A stretch of DNA of 64,000 nucleotides from Paenibacillus tengchongensis (GTDB taxonomy: Bacteria > Bacillota > Bacilli > Paenibacillales > Paenibacillaceae). The notes beneath the pieces were generated by a model. The model saw only the letters and a program-made list of their open reading frames with translations, had not been told where the DNA came from and searched no databases. The DNA is taken from positions 62,001 to 126,000 of the forward strand of contig NZ_WACP01000013.1 in NCBI RefSeq assembly GCF_008973665.1, in the 5' to 3' direction. The position numbers and the translations under genes are program-made. Positions 34,132 through 42,623 of this stretch are shown in pieces; the first letter of the stretch is position 1; every line of letters starts with the position of its first letter.

Positions 34132-35364
34132 ATGCATTTAAAAGGTGAATGGATGACCGCAGGACATTTTGCGGACAAGGCGGGTGTAACTAAACGAACC
34201 GTACAGTTTTACGATAAGGTAGGACTTCTAAGTCCAAGTTATAGAACGGGCACCGGGCATCGGTATTACACGAAGCAAGATTTGGCACGGCTCCAAAGAA
34301 TTCTGACCCTAAAGTATATCGGTTTGACCATAGACGAGATCAGTAGAATTATACACCGCGACGGGCATGAAGAGGACCTGAAGGAATCCTTAAGAGTACA
34401 GAGTACAATTATCGGTCAAAAGATGGAACATCTCCGTCTGGTCCAAAAAACAGTTAAGGAGACCCTTTCGCTACTGGAAAGCTTGGAACACAAGGAGCAG
34501 GAGAGTCAGGGGTCCGATGTTGAATTCTCTGAAAGTAGTCCGGCTTGGGAGTTATTCGCTTCCATCATCCGAGTTGTTAACCAGGAGTATGAGAGCGCGT
34601 TCAACCTGCAGACGAGGATTCGTTTGCATGACGACTTCAGTGTAAATCCTTACAGATGGCATCTGTGGCTTTTTGATCAAATGATTATACCAGAGTCTAG
34701 CAAGATCCTTGAGCTGGGTTGTGGGGACGGAACTTTGTGGAAACGGAATGCCGATCGGATACCGGAAGGATGGGACGTTACGCTAACAGACCTTTCCGAG
34801 GGGATGTTAAACGATGCCAGGGAGGGTCTAGAACATTACGTTCCTGCTAATCGATTTCAGTTCGCGCCGGCAGACGCTCGTTCGATTCCTTTTCCAGATG
34901 CAAGTTTTGATGTGATTTTGGCTAATCATATGCTCTATCATGTAACCGAACGCCACCAGTCCTTGAAGGAAATTCGACGTGTTCTGAAGCCTGGAGGCAT
35001 GTTGTTCTCATCCACGATGGGGAGGCACCATATGGTAGAAGTAAAAAAATATCTAAGCGAATTGAATCCAAATTATGATTTTGGACGTCAGGATTTTGCC
35101 TGCGAGTTTGGGTTAGAGAACGGGGAAGATCAGCTAGAAGCTGCAGGTTTCGTGGATATTCGTCTGGAGCGATATGAGGATGCACTTCGGGTAACGGATT
35201 CTAAGCCCCTAATCGATTACATACGAACAACTCCTGGAGGCCGTGAGAATTTCACGGACGCCCGCCTGTCTCAACTAGAGAACTTGCTGAATGAACAGAT
35301 CCATGCTGTAGGCGCCATTCATCTTACTAAAGAGGTCGGGTTATTCGTCTCTATTCGTAAATAA
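34132..35364 (+). CDS. MerR-family HTH fused to SAM-dependent methyltransferase
   Basis: 410 residues; ATG after CCGGAGGAAATGGA. Residues about 8-110 are a MerR DNA-binding domain (AGHFADKAGVTKRTVQFYDK, LARLQRILTLKYIGLTIDEI) with a coiled-coil dimer helix. Residues about 180-340 are a class I methyltransferase (ILELGCGDGTLW, LTDLSEGMLNDA, FDVILANHMLYHV, LKPGGMLFSSTMGR). A regulator that also methylates a small molecule could sense its own substrate; this is inference. Similar fusions exist in Paenibacillus and Bacillus but their ligands are mostly unknown. Confidence 0.85.
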   Translation: MHLKGEWMTAGHFADKAGVTKRTVQFYDKVGLLSPSYRTGTGHRYYTKQDLARLQRILTLKYIGLTIDEISRIIHRDGHEEDLKESLRVQSTIIGQKMEHLRLVQKTVKETLSLLESLEHKEQESQGSDVEFSESSPAWELFASIIRVVNQEYESAFNLQTRIRLHDDFSVNPYRWHLWLFDQMIIPESSKILELGCGDGTLWKRNADRIPEGWDVTLTDLSEGMLNDAREGLEHYVPANRFQFAPADARSIPFPDASFDVILANHMLYHVTERHQSLKEIRRVLKPGGMLFSSTMGRHHMVEVKKYLSELNPNYDFGRQDFACEFGLENGEDQLEAAGFVDIRLERYEDALRVTDSKPLIDYIRTTPGGRENFTDARLSQLENLLNEQIHAVGAIHLTKEVGLFVSIRK

Positions 35365-35454
35365 CTAAGTTGTTCTCTTATAATCAATTTTTATTATCCA
35401 ATAAAGTGAGCAGACGAGACAGTCCGGCATCCTGTAATAAGAATTACACATTTG

Positions 35455-35568
35455 CCAGAATGAGCCTCCTTTCATAAAAATCAAAAGGGAAGGCGAATGG
35501 AAAGAAATTAGACCATGTTTCAGAAATCAAGACGTTGGATATTACGAATTTCATCTTGAAGGAATAAA
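35455..35568 (+). pseudogene. Internally deleted relic of the DUF4652-like lipoprotein gene
   Basis: The first 60 bases (AATGAGCCTCCTTTCATAAA onward) match 32105-32159 almost exactly. The next 50 (ACCATG.TTCAGAAATCAAG onward) match 32552-32600. About 390 bp are missing between, with an AG at the junction. Signal peptide and start are absent. Confidence 0.88.
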
Positions 35569-35615
35569 CTAGGGACCCTGGATTGCAGGGGAAGCTAAGG
35601 GTGGATGGATTTATA

Positions 35616-36164
35616 ATGGTGAAACATGTTTATGTTGTGCGACATTGCAAAGCAGATGGGCAAGAGCTTGACGCTAAGCTAACTGAACCAGGTATTCAAC
35701 AAGCTGAGACTCTTGCTAAATTTTTTTTAGATAAAAATATTGATTTTATCATTTCAAGTCCTTTTGAGAGGGCTTACCGCACCATAGCTCCATTGGCTAA
35801 ACAAATAGGTATAGAAGTTACTTTGGATGATAGGTTGGCTGAGAGACTTTTATCAAGCAAGAATCATCCTGACTGGCGAAATATGCTGCGAAAGACATAC
35901 GATGACTTAGACCTATGTTATTTGGGTGGAGAGTCCAGTAACACGGCTATGAGCCGTGCTATTAATGTTGTAATGGAAGTTCTGAATGGTGAGAACAACA
36001 GCATTGTATTAGTTTCACATGGAAATCTGATCTCACTCCTTCTTAAGCATTTTGATGACCGAATCGGGTTTAGGGAGTGGGAAGCCTTATCCAATCCTGA
36101 TGTATTTCATCTAACCTTCTCGGGAGAGAATAAGCCTGACATTCATCGAGTATGGGCAGAGTGA
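35616..36164 (+). CDS. Histidine phosphatase family protein with RHC variant motif
   Basis: 182 residues from the ATG at 35616 (GGGTGG upstream). The start MVKHVYVVRHCKADGQELDA fits the phosphoglycerate-mutase-like fold, where the canonical motif is RHG; here it is RHC. Other elements are present: LTEPGIQQAETLAKFF, ISSPFERAYRTIAPLA and the second catalytic histidine in IVLVSHGNLISLLLKHF. Most likely a small phosphatase; the substrate is unknown. Confidence 0.82.
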   Translation: MVKHVYVVRHCKADGQELDAKLTEPGIQQAETLAKFFLDKNIDFIISSPFERAYRTIAPLAKQIGIEVTLDDRLAERLLSSKNHPDWRNMLRKTYDDLDLCYLGGESSNTAMSRAINVVMEVLNGENNSIVLVSHGNLISLLLKHFDDRIGFREWEALSNPDVFHLTFSGENKPDIHRVWAE

Positions 36165-36380
36165 TATTAGTTGGGCTTGTAGCGCTAGAAGATAATCAGG
36201 TGGTTGGACGGTCTGTTCAAGAGATGATCAATGGGTGAGCGATTGGTATGAGATTTACAAGTGTTTATCGACGGCGGAAATGAATTAAACGGTGTAGTGA
36301 AATCAGAAATGACAGATTTATATCCTGTTCAAGCATTCGCGTATTATGTAGGTAAGATAAAGAATATATTAGGTACTTGA
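36161..36380 (+). pseudogene. Possible decayed small gene
   Basis: A GTG overlapping the previous stop opens VILVGLVALEDNQVVGRSVQ and ends at TGA near 36237. In another frame DLQVFIDGGNELNGVVKSEM then continues to KNILGT at 36380. The two pieces may be one frameshifted gene. Family not recognised. Confidence 0.3.
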
Positions 36381-36398
36381 GTAGTTGAAGAAATAGTT

Positions 36399-36426
36399 AA
36401 GAGGGGCGCGAGCCCCTCTTTTTTTG
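36399..36426 (+). terminator. Rho-independent terminator
   Basis: GAGGGGC pairs with GCCCCTC across GCGA, followed by seven T residues. It lies directly upstream of the group II intron. Confidence 0.9.
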
Positions 36427-36433
36427 CTTGGGC

Positions 36434-36818
36434 GTGCCCAGAGGCACGCATTATCTAGTTGGTGCAAGTCCAACCAAGAGAGGGGCCAAGCCACTCTTGT
36501 ACGGAAGTTGCTTCATGCGGGACGAAGAAGGCAGAAGAGCGCATCCGAAGCGTGCTACACGAACTACAGCCAAAAGAGGTTAGCCAAGCTGGATTGGTAC
36601 ATTTTGCAGAGATGAAACCGGTGGTATGCGAAGAAGAGACAACGTGGGGGAAGGATGAGTGCATTGCCTGAGGTTAAGTATATAGCCAACATGTATGGAC
36701 TAAAAACGCTGTTATAATCAGCATGCCCATAAATGACAAACACTGGAAAGCCGTATGAGGGAAAACCTCACGTACGGTTTGATGAGGAGGGGCTGAATTC
36801 ATTCAGCCCTTTACTCTA
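36434..36818 (+). ncRNA. Group II intron (ribozyme) without an intron-encoded protein
   Basis: The 5' part (GTGCCCAGAGGCACGC, then TAGTTGGTGCAAGTCCAACC) looks like domain I of bacterial group II introns. Domain V is clear at 36747-36780: AAAGCCGTATGAGGGAAAAC and then CTCACGTACGGTTT, with the AGC triad, a GAAA tetraloop and the distal bulge. Domain VI follows (GAGGGGCTGAA / TTCAGCCC...CTC, with unpaired bases near the 3' side). The whole element is about 385 nt, so no reverse transcriptase/maturase fits in domain IV. It sits about 8 bp behind a terminator, the preferred site of class C introns. End points are approximate. Confidence 0.78.
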
Positions 36819-36855
36819 GATTAAGTGGTGTTCTGATACATACTTGTGAAAATGA

Positions 36856-36942
36856 GCTGCAGAGCTCCTGTTTATTTCCGTGAGATTTTAAAACAAATCG
36901 TGCATCACCCTCATATATTCTTCCATTTATAGCTGTTACTAT
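36856..36942 (+). promoter_or_regulatory. Activator-type promoter with 20-bp direct repeats (aldouronate operon)
   Basis: A 23-base block at 36890-36912 (AAAACAAATCGTGCATCACC and then CTC) matches the block at 40624-40646 at 18 of 23 positions. A half-similar CGTGAGAT lies exactly 20 bp upstream of CGTGCATC. A -10-like TACTAT starts at 36937, 25 bases after the block, as at the permease promoter. No good -35 box is present, as for promoters that need an AraC-type activator. The YesN-like regulator at 44400 is the likely one. Confidence 0.6.
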
Positions 36943-36986
36943 AACGGGGTAGCAAGTGATTACAGATTAATTTAGGAGGGTTAAGG

Positions 36987-38330
36987 ATGTTGAAATGGAA
37001 GCGTTCTCTTACAGTTTTGGCCATGACGGCCTTGCTAGGAACGATGACTGCATGCGGCGGCGGAGCCAATAACAACAATGTTGAACCTGCTGCTGAGCCT
37101 GCCGGCAGTAATACTGCGGCAACGACTGCACCTAGCAACACTGCACCTAGTAATGAACCGGTTAAGCTGCGTATCATGTGGTGGGGATCCCAGCCGCGCC
37201 ACGAGGCGACGCTTGCTGCGCTGGAACTATACACCAAGAACAACCCTAATGTTACGTTTGAGCCGGAATATTCCGGTATGGACGGATATCTGGACAAATT
37301 ATCGACACAGGCTGCAGCTAATAACGCACCGGATATCATTCAGCTTGATCCGGGCTGGATGCCTGACTGGATGGGACGCAGCCAGTTGGCAGAGCTGGCT
37401 CCTGAGGTGGATGTGAGTAAATTTGATGGGAAGTTGCTGGCTGGAGGACAGCTGGACGGTAAACAATATGCTGTTCCTCTAGGCTCGGTTGCATTTGGCA
37501 TGGTCTACGACAAGGCCGCTATGGATAAGCTCGGGATTGCGAGTCCGGCCAATGGCTGGTCCTGGGATGATTTCTTCGCCTTGGCCAAGGAATCCAAATC
37601 CAAGCTGCCAAGCGGACAATATTTCACCATTGACTATGCAGGCAACTACTTTATGTATTCAGCCTATCAATACGCCAGAGGTAAAGGCCAGGTCATCACC
37701 GATGATGGTCATTTCAACGTGGATCAAGCCACCTTTCTGGAATGGACCAAGAAATTCGAAGAGCTGCGCAAGGAAGGACTCGTCCCTCCGGCTGACTTAA
37801 ATGCTTCCGATAAAGAATTTGATCCGCAAATGGACCTGATGGCAGCGGGCAAGGTATTGTTCCGGTACAGCTTCTCCAATAACCTGGGAACCTGGGACAG
37901 TATCAAACCAGGCGCATACGCACTTGTAACTATGCCGCGTGCAGAAGAAGCAGGCGGATGGCTGAAGCCATCCATGTATCTGTCCGTCTCTAAAAATTCC
38001 AAGCATGCAGAAGAAGCCAAGAAATTCATCAACTGGTTTGTCAATGATCCGGAGGCAGGCAATATTCTTCAGACATTCCGCGGACTGCCGGCTAACAAAG
38101 ATATTGCCACTTCTCTCGAGGCAAGTATGAGTGATCTGGATAAGTTAGGTTTAGGTCTCCTCCGTGCTACAGAGCCGGACGGCCAGACCTGGTCAGCCGG
38201 TGCAGGCGGCTGGACTAACTTTATTGATAAAGACTGGGTGCTTGTCCGGGATCAGCTCAGCTTTGGTAAAGTGACGCCGGAGAAAGCCTTTGAACAGCTG
38301 AAAGAAGCGTCCCAGTCTTACGAAAAATAA
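36987..38330 (+). CDS. Sugar ABC transporter solute-binding lipoprotein (aldouronate type)
   Basis: 447 residues; ATG after TTTAGGAGGGTTAAGG. A lipoprotein signal (MLKWKRSLTVLAMTALLGTM, lipobox MTAC with C23) is followed by an Asn/Ala/Pro/Ser-rich linker (to about 55) and a family-1 binding domain (LRIMWWGSQPRHEATLAALE, PDIIQLDPGWMPDWMGRSQL, YAVPLGSVAFGMVYDK). It should capture xylan-derived aldouronates or related oligosaccharides for the permeases at 40714 and 41673, because GH67 follows directly. A hairpin after the stop should leave more binding-protein mRNA than GH67 mRNA. Confidence 0.85.
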   Translation: MLKWKRSLTVLAMTALLGTMTACGGGANNNNVEPAAEPAGSNTAATTAPSNTAPSNEPVKLRIMWWGSQPRHEATLAALELYTKNNPNVTFEPEYSGMDGYLDKLSTQAAANNAPDIIQLDPGWMPDWMGRSQLAELAPEVDVSKFDGKLLAGGQLDGKQYAVPLGSVAFGMVYDKAAMDKLGIASPANGWSWDDFFALAKESKSKLPSGQYFTIDYAGNYFMYSAYQYARGKGQVITDDGHFNVDQATFLEWTKKFEELRKEGLVPPADLNASDKEFDPQMDLMAAGKVLFRYSFSNNLGTWDSIKPGAYALVTMPRAEEAGGWLKPSMYLSVSKNSKHAEEAKKFINWFVNDPEAGNILQTFRGLPANKDIATSLEASMSDLDKLGLGLLRATEPDGQTWSAGAGGWTNFIDKDWVLVRDQLSFGKVTPEKAFEQLKEASQSYEK

Positions 38331-38340
38331 TCCAAAACGA

Positions 38341-38377
38341 AAGCCCGGAGCAGTTCTGTTCCGGGTCTTGCATTTAT
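38341..38377 (+). terminator. Terminator or attenuating hairpin
   Basis: AAGCCCGGA pairs with TTCCGGGTCTT (one mismatch), followed by a weak T-run. It lies between the binding-protein and GH67 genes and may allow partial read-through. Confidence 0.65.
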
Positions 38378-38400
38378 TTCAGTGCAGGGAGGACTTAGTC

Positions 38401-40470
38401 ATGAATAATTCTGTATGGTATCACCCTGGAGACGGGTATCTGGCCTGGCTGCAGTACCGCCGTGCCAAGGATGCAGAGGCTGGGCCGTATGATGCTTACC
38501 ACCATATTGTTGCCGCTGACCAGGAGGATATTGTTCTTCGAACGGCTGTCAACGAGCTGGCTCAAGGGCTGGAGGGAATCACAGGGAATAAAGCATCTGT
38601 CTCCGGGATAGCCGGGACAACGCCCAATATCATTATAGGAACCTTCGGAACTGGTGCAGTGATCGATGATCTGTTCAGCGCCGAACGAAGCGCAGCTATC
38701 AGAGCGGAGGGCTACGCCATCCGAACGGACAGCCTTACCGGCAATATTGCCATCGGGGCAGCTGCACCGGCAGGTGTACTATACGGCGTGTTCCATTTGC
38801 TGCGGATCATGGGTACAGGAGGTTCCGTACAGGATTTGAATCTTCTGGAGAACCCGGTGAATCAGCTGCGTATGATCAACCAGTGGGATAATATGGACGG
38901 GAGTGTGGAGCGCGGGTATGCCGGGAGCTCTATTTTCTATGAAAATAACCGTGTAACCAGCAATCTGCAGCGTGTTCAGGATTATGCCCGCCTGCTGGCC
39001 TCCAGCGGCATCAATGCGATCGCCGTCAATAATGTGAATGTCCACCGGGTGGAGAGCCGGCTGCTGACCGAATTCCTGCCGGATGTGGCGGAGCTGGCGG
39101 CTGTCTTTCGCGCTTATTCGATCAAGGTGTTCCTGAGCATTAATTATGCCAGCACTATAGAAATCGGCGGACTCTCCACGGCAGACCCCCTCGATCCGGA
39201 GGTCCGTGAATGGTGGAGCGCGGTAACGTCGCAAGTCTATGCAGCCATTCCTGATTTCGGGGGATTTCTGGTGAAGGCCGACTCAGAGAACCGGCCCGGA
39301 CCGTTCACCTACGGGAGAGATCACGCTGACGGCGCCAATATGCTGGCCGAAGCGCTGAAGCCGCATGGCGGAATCGTAATCTGGCGCTGCTTCGTGTATA
39401 ACTGTAAGCAGGACTGGCGCGACCGTACCACTGACCGGGCGAGGGCTGCCTATGACCATTTCCGGCCTCTCGATGGACGTTTCATGGACAATGTCATCCT
39501 GCAGATTAAGAACGGACCGATTGATTTTCAGGTGAGAGAGCCAGTCTCGCCGCTGCTTGGGGCTATGCCGGAGACCAATCAGATCATCGAATTCCAGATT
39601 GCCCAGGAGTATACCGGTCAGCAGCGGCATGTGTGCTACCTGGTGCCCCAGTGGAAGGAGATATTGAATTTTGATACCCGTCTCCATGGGGAAGGCACTA
39701 CGGTTAAACGCATTGTGGACGGAAGTGTTCACGGCAATACCTACAGCGGTTGTGCTGCCGTCTCCAATATCGGGAAGGATACCAACTGGACGGGCCATCT
39801 GCTGGCACAGGCTAATTTATACGGGTATGGCCGTCTGGCCTGGAATCCGGAGCTGTCTGCCGAAGAGATTGCCGGCGAGTGGATTACCCTTACTTTTGGT
39901 ACAGACGGGACGTTGTCCCGAACCCTGTTAAGCATTCTCATGGACTCCTGGGAGATTTACGAATCGTACACAGCCCCGTTGGGCGTCGGATTTATGGTGA
40001 ATCCTGACCATCATTATGGGCCCAATGTTGATGGATATGAGTATTCTAAGTGGGGCACCTATCACTTTGCGGATTGTCATGGCATCGGTGTGGACCGTAC
40101 CAGGGCCACCGGAACCGGTTATACAACCCAGTACGAGCGGGTTAATATGGAGATGTATGAGTCGGTCGAACGCTGTCCGGATGAGCTGCTGCTATTCTTC
40201 CATCATGTGCCTTATACTCATGTGCTCCATTCGGGTAAATCCGTGATTCAGCATATCTATGACACCCATTTCGAAGGTGCGGAACGGGCAGCCGGACTGT
40301 TGTCCGCCTGGATGCTTATGAAGGGAGCAGTGGAGCAAACGGCGTACGGGCAGGTCGCAGACCGTCTTGCGGAGCAGGCTGAGCATGCCAGGGAATGGCG
40401 GGATGTAATCAATACTTATTTCTTCCGGAAGAGCGGCATTGCTGATGCACACGGAAGAACAATCTATTAA
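38401..40470 (+). CDS. aguA: Alpha-glucuronidase, GH67
   Basis: 689 residues; ATG after AGGGAGGACTTAGTC. The family features are clear: MINQWDNMDGSVERGYAGSS near 160, the TIM-barrel segment GGFLVKADSENRPGPFTYGR with HADGANMLAEALKPHGGIV and IWRCFVYN, and the C-terminal YHFADCHGIGVDRTRATGTG. The length is typical. There is no signal peptide, so the enzyme works in the cytoplasm. It removes (4-O-methyl)glucuronic acid from imported aldouronates, leaving xylo-oligosaccharides. Its place between a binding protein and permeases matches known Paenibacillus aldouronate clusters; a GH10 xylanase is not in this window. Confidence 0.95.
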   Translation: MNNSVWYHPGDGYLAWLQYRRAKDAEAGPYDAYHHIVAADQEDIVLRTAVNELAQGLEGITGNKASVSGIAGTTPNIIIGTFGTGAVIDDLFSAERSAAIRAEGYAIRTDSLTGNIAIGAAAPAGVLYGVFHLLRIMGTGGSVQDLNLLENPVNQLRMINQWDNMDGSVERGYAGSSIFYENNRVTSNLQRVQDYARLLASSGINAIAVNNVNVHRVESRLLTEFLPDVAELAAVFRAYSIKVFLSINYASTIEIGGLSTADPLDPEVREWWSAVTSQVYAAIPDFGGFLVKADSENRPGPFTYGRDHADGANMLAEALKPHGGIVIWRCFVYNCKQDWRDRTTDRARAAYDHFRPLDGRFMDNVILQIKNGPIDFQVREPVSPLLGAMPETNQIIEFQIAQEYTGQQRHVCYLVPQWKEILNFDTRLHGEGTTVKRIVDGSVHGNTYSGCAAVSNIGKDTNWTGHLLAQANLYGYGRLAWNPELSAEEIAGEWITLTFGTDGTLSRTLLSILMDSWEIYESYTAPLGVGFMVNPDHHYGPNVDGYEYSKWGTYHFADCHGIGVDRTRATGTGYTTQYERVNMEMYESVERCPDELLLFFHHVPYTHVLHSGKSVIQHIYDTHFEGAERAAGLLSAWMLMKGAVEQTAYGQVADRLAEQAEHAREWRDVINTYFFRKSGIADAHGRTIY

Positions 40471-40500
40471 TGAACCTTTTTAAAGAGATAGCATAGCGGG

Positions 40501-40527
40501 GAAGCGGTGAATACCGCTTCTTTTTTA
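40501..40527 (+). terminator. Rho-independent terminator
   Basis: GAAGCGGT pairs perfectly with ACCGCTTC across GAAT, followed by TTTTTT. Confidence 0.92.
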
Positions 40528-40607
40528 TGGAATTTAGGAGTTTCTATTTATTAGCGCAAAGTACTTGAATCGGCTTCCATGCCAAGGCCCCTGCTCTGGC
40601 CAGACAT

Positions 40608-40676
40608 TTTATCGTTATATTTTGAAAGAAATCGAGCATTCCCCTCCTTTAGCGGGTGATACGCGGATTATATACT
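40608..40676 (+). promoter_or_regulatory. Activator-type promoter with 20-bp direct repeats (permease operon)
   Basis: The block GAAAGAAATCGAGCATTCCC (then CTC) at 40624-40646 matches the block before the binding-protein gene. ATCGTTAT at 40611 repeats ATCGAGCAT at 40631 at exactly 20 bp. TATACT at 40671 lies 25 bases downstream of the block. Same architecture as at 36890. Confidence 0.6.
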
Positions 40677-40713
40677 TAAAGCATCAAATTAAACACACAA
40701 GAGGTGACTACCG

Positions 40714-41676
40714 ATGAACCGTTCCACAGCCGCCACAGCCCCATCCGCTGCGAAGGCGAACAAAAGCCCATACTTCCGAAGCAGATGGAACGCTCCGCTT
40801 GCAGGCTATTTGTTTATTTCTCCCTGGCTGATCGGGTTTCTAGCGCTAACGGCATATCCGTTATTCCTATCCCTTTATTATTCGTTTACCGACTACACTT
40901 TGATGCAGCCGATGAGCTGGATCGGGTCCCGCAATTATGAGCGAATCTTCACAGCAGATCCGAAATTCATCCAATCGGCTAAGGTAACCCTCATTTATGT
41001 GCTGGCTTCCGTACCTCTGAAGCTCATGGCTGCACTTTTCGTCGCTATGATTCTTAGGAAGGCAGTAAGAGGGATAAGCATCTACCGGACAGCGATCTAT
41101 TTTCCGTCGCTGATTGGAGGGAGTATCGGAGTCTCGCTGCTCTGGCGCAATATTTTCGGAGTAGACGGGATCTTTAACAAGCTGATTGGCGTTTTTGGCT
41201 TTGAAGGAAAAGGCTGGATTACAAGTCCTGATACGGCGCTGGGCACGCTGATTCTGCTGACAGTCTGGCAATTCGGTTCCACGATGGTTATTTTTCTGGC
41301 CGGACTGAAGCAAATTCCAAATGATCTGTATGAGGCTTCTTCCGTAGACGGAGCCAATAAAGTGACACAATTCTTCCGAATCACTTTGCCGATGCTCTCA
41401 CCCATCCTCTATTTCAATCTGATCATGGCCGTCATTGGCGCTTTCCAGATGTTCACCTCCGCCTTTGTCATTACGAACGGCGGTCCGATGAACGCTACTT
41501 ATGTATATGCATTGTACTTGTATGAACGGGCATTCAGCCGGTACGAGCTTGGTTATGCTTCGGCACTTGCATGGATTATGCTGGTAGGCATTGTAACCGC
41601 TACAGTCCTGATCTCCTATACTTCGAAGTATTGGGTGTTCTATGAAACAGACACTAGAGGGGGGGAACGCAAATGA
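40714..41676 (+). CDS. Sugar ABC transporter permease (MalF/UgpA/LplB type)
   Basis: 320 residues; ATG after GAGGTGACTACCG. Six membrane segments, with AGYLFISPWLIGFLALTAYP as the first and the typical EAA loop LYEASSVDGANKVTQFFRIT before the fifth. It forms one half of the membrane channel with the product of 41673, whose start overlaps its stop. The cognate ATPase is not in the window; these transporters commonly share an MsmX-type ATPase. Confidence 0.92.
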   Translation: MNRSTAATAPSAAKANKSPYFRSRWNAPLAGYLFISPWLIGFLALTAYPLFLSLYYSFTDYTLMQPMSWIGSRNYERIFTADPKFIQSAKVTLIYVLASVPLKLMAALFVAMILRKAVRGISIYRTAIYFPSLIGGSIGVSLLWRNIFGVDGIFNKLIGVFGFEGKGWITSPDTALGTLILLTVWQFGSTMVIFLAGLKQIPNDLYEASSVDGANKVTQFFRITLPMLSPILYFNLIMAVIGAFQMFTSAFVITNGGPMNATYVYALYLYERAFSRYELGYASALAWIMLVGIVTATVLISYTSKYWVFYETDTRGGERK

Positions 41677-42521
41677 CAGCCACACTGAAATGGAAGCCGG
41701 TGCTTCGTCATCTGTTCATGATTCTCTTTAGCTTTGTTATGGTGTATCCGGTTCTCTGGTGGATCGGTGCATCCATGAAACACGCCACTGAGCTTAATTC
41801 GCCGTCAATTTTCCCGTCTGTTCCGCAGTGGAGTAACTTCACCAAAGGCTGGAATGCCGTTCCCGGACATACATTCACTGATTTTTATCTCAATACCTTC
41901 GGCCTTGAATTAGCAGTTATTGTTACTACGCTGTTATCCACTACACTGGTTGCCTTCGGGTTTGCCAGACTGGATTTCCCGCTTAAGAACTTCTGGTTCT
42001 CCATCCTTATGCTTACTTTAATGATGCCTGGACAAGTGCTGATCATTCCTCAATATGCCCTGTTTCATCAGCTGGGCTGGGTAAACACCTATCTCCCGTT
42101 TATTGTTCCTCATCTGCTGGCCGGGGGAGCGGGGGGCAGCTTCTTCGTCTTTCTGCTAATTCAATTTATACGCGGTGTCCCCAAAGAACTGGATGAATCC
42201 GCCAAGATTGACGGATGTTCCTGGTTCGGTATCTTCTGGAGAGTGGTAATGCCGCTTACTTTTCCGGCAATCGTAACTGTAACCATCTTCTGCTTCCTGT
42301 GGAACTGGGATGATTTCCTGGGTCATCTGCTGTACATCAACACGGTAGACAAATATACGGTCGGCCTTGCGCTTCGAATGATTAATGATTCCCAGTCCGC
42401 AGCCGAATGGGGGCAGCTGCTTGCTATGTCATTAGTATCCATTCTTCCGGCAACCATCGTCTTCATGTTCCTTCAAAAGTATTTTGTGGAAGGGATTGCA
42501 ACAACAGGTATTAAAGGATAA
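41673..42521 (+). CDS. Sugar ABC transporter permease (MalG/UgpE/YtcP type)
   Basis: 282 residues; ATG after GAGGGGGGGAACGCAA, overlapping the upstream stop by 4 bp. Six membrane segments and the EAA loop LDESAKIDGCSWFGIFWRVV; C-terminus FVEGIATTGIKG as usual for this subunit. Partner of the permease at 40714. Terminator after the gene. Confidence 0.92.
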   Translation: MTATLKWKPVLRHLFMILFSFVMVYPVLWWIGASMKHATELNSPSIFPSVPQWSNFTKGWNAVPGHTFTDFYLNTFGLELAVIVTTLLSTTLVAFGFARLDFPLKNFWFSILMLTLMMPGQVLIIPQYALFHQLGWVNTYLPFIVPHLLAGGAGGSFFVFLLIQFIRGVPKELDESAKIDGCSWFGIFWRVVMPLTFPAIVTVTIFCFLWNWDDFLGHLLYINTVDKYTVGLALRMINDSQSAAEWGQLLAMSLVSILPATIVFMFLQKYFVEGIATTGIKG

Positions 42522-42544
42522 AATGTAAAAAAACACTATCTGTC

Positions 42545-42586
42545 AACGGTAAAGCGCGGAAATGCCCTTCGCAGCTTTACCGTTTA
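42545..42586 (+). terminator. Hairpin terminator
   Basis: AACGGTAAAGC pairs perfectly with GCTTTACCGTT; a short T/A tail follows (TATTATG). It separates the permeases from the kinase gene. Confidence 0.7.
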
Positions 42587-42623
42587 TTATGTCTGAACAA
42601 GAGTTAAAGGAAGGTAGAAGTCC

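Noticed and set aside
36424..36671. Short open frames of 63-70 codons on both strands
   Set aside because: They lie within the group II intron RNA and show no maturase or reverse-transcriptase motif.
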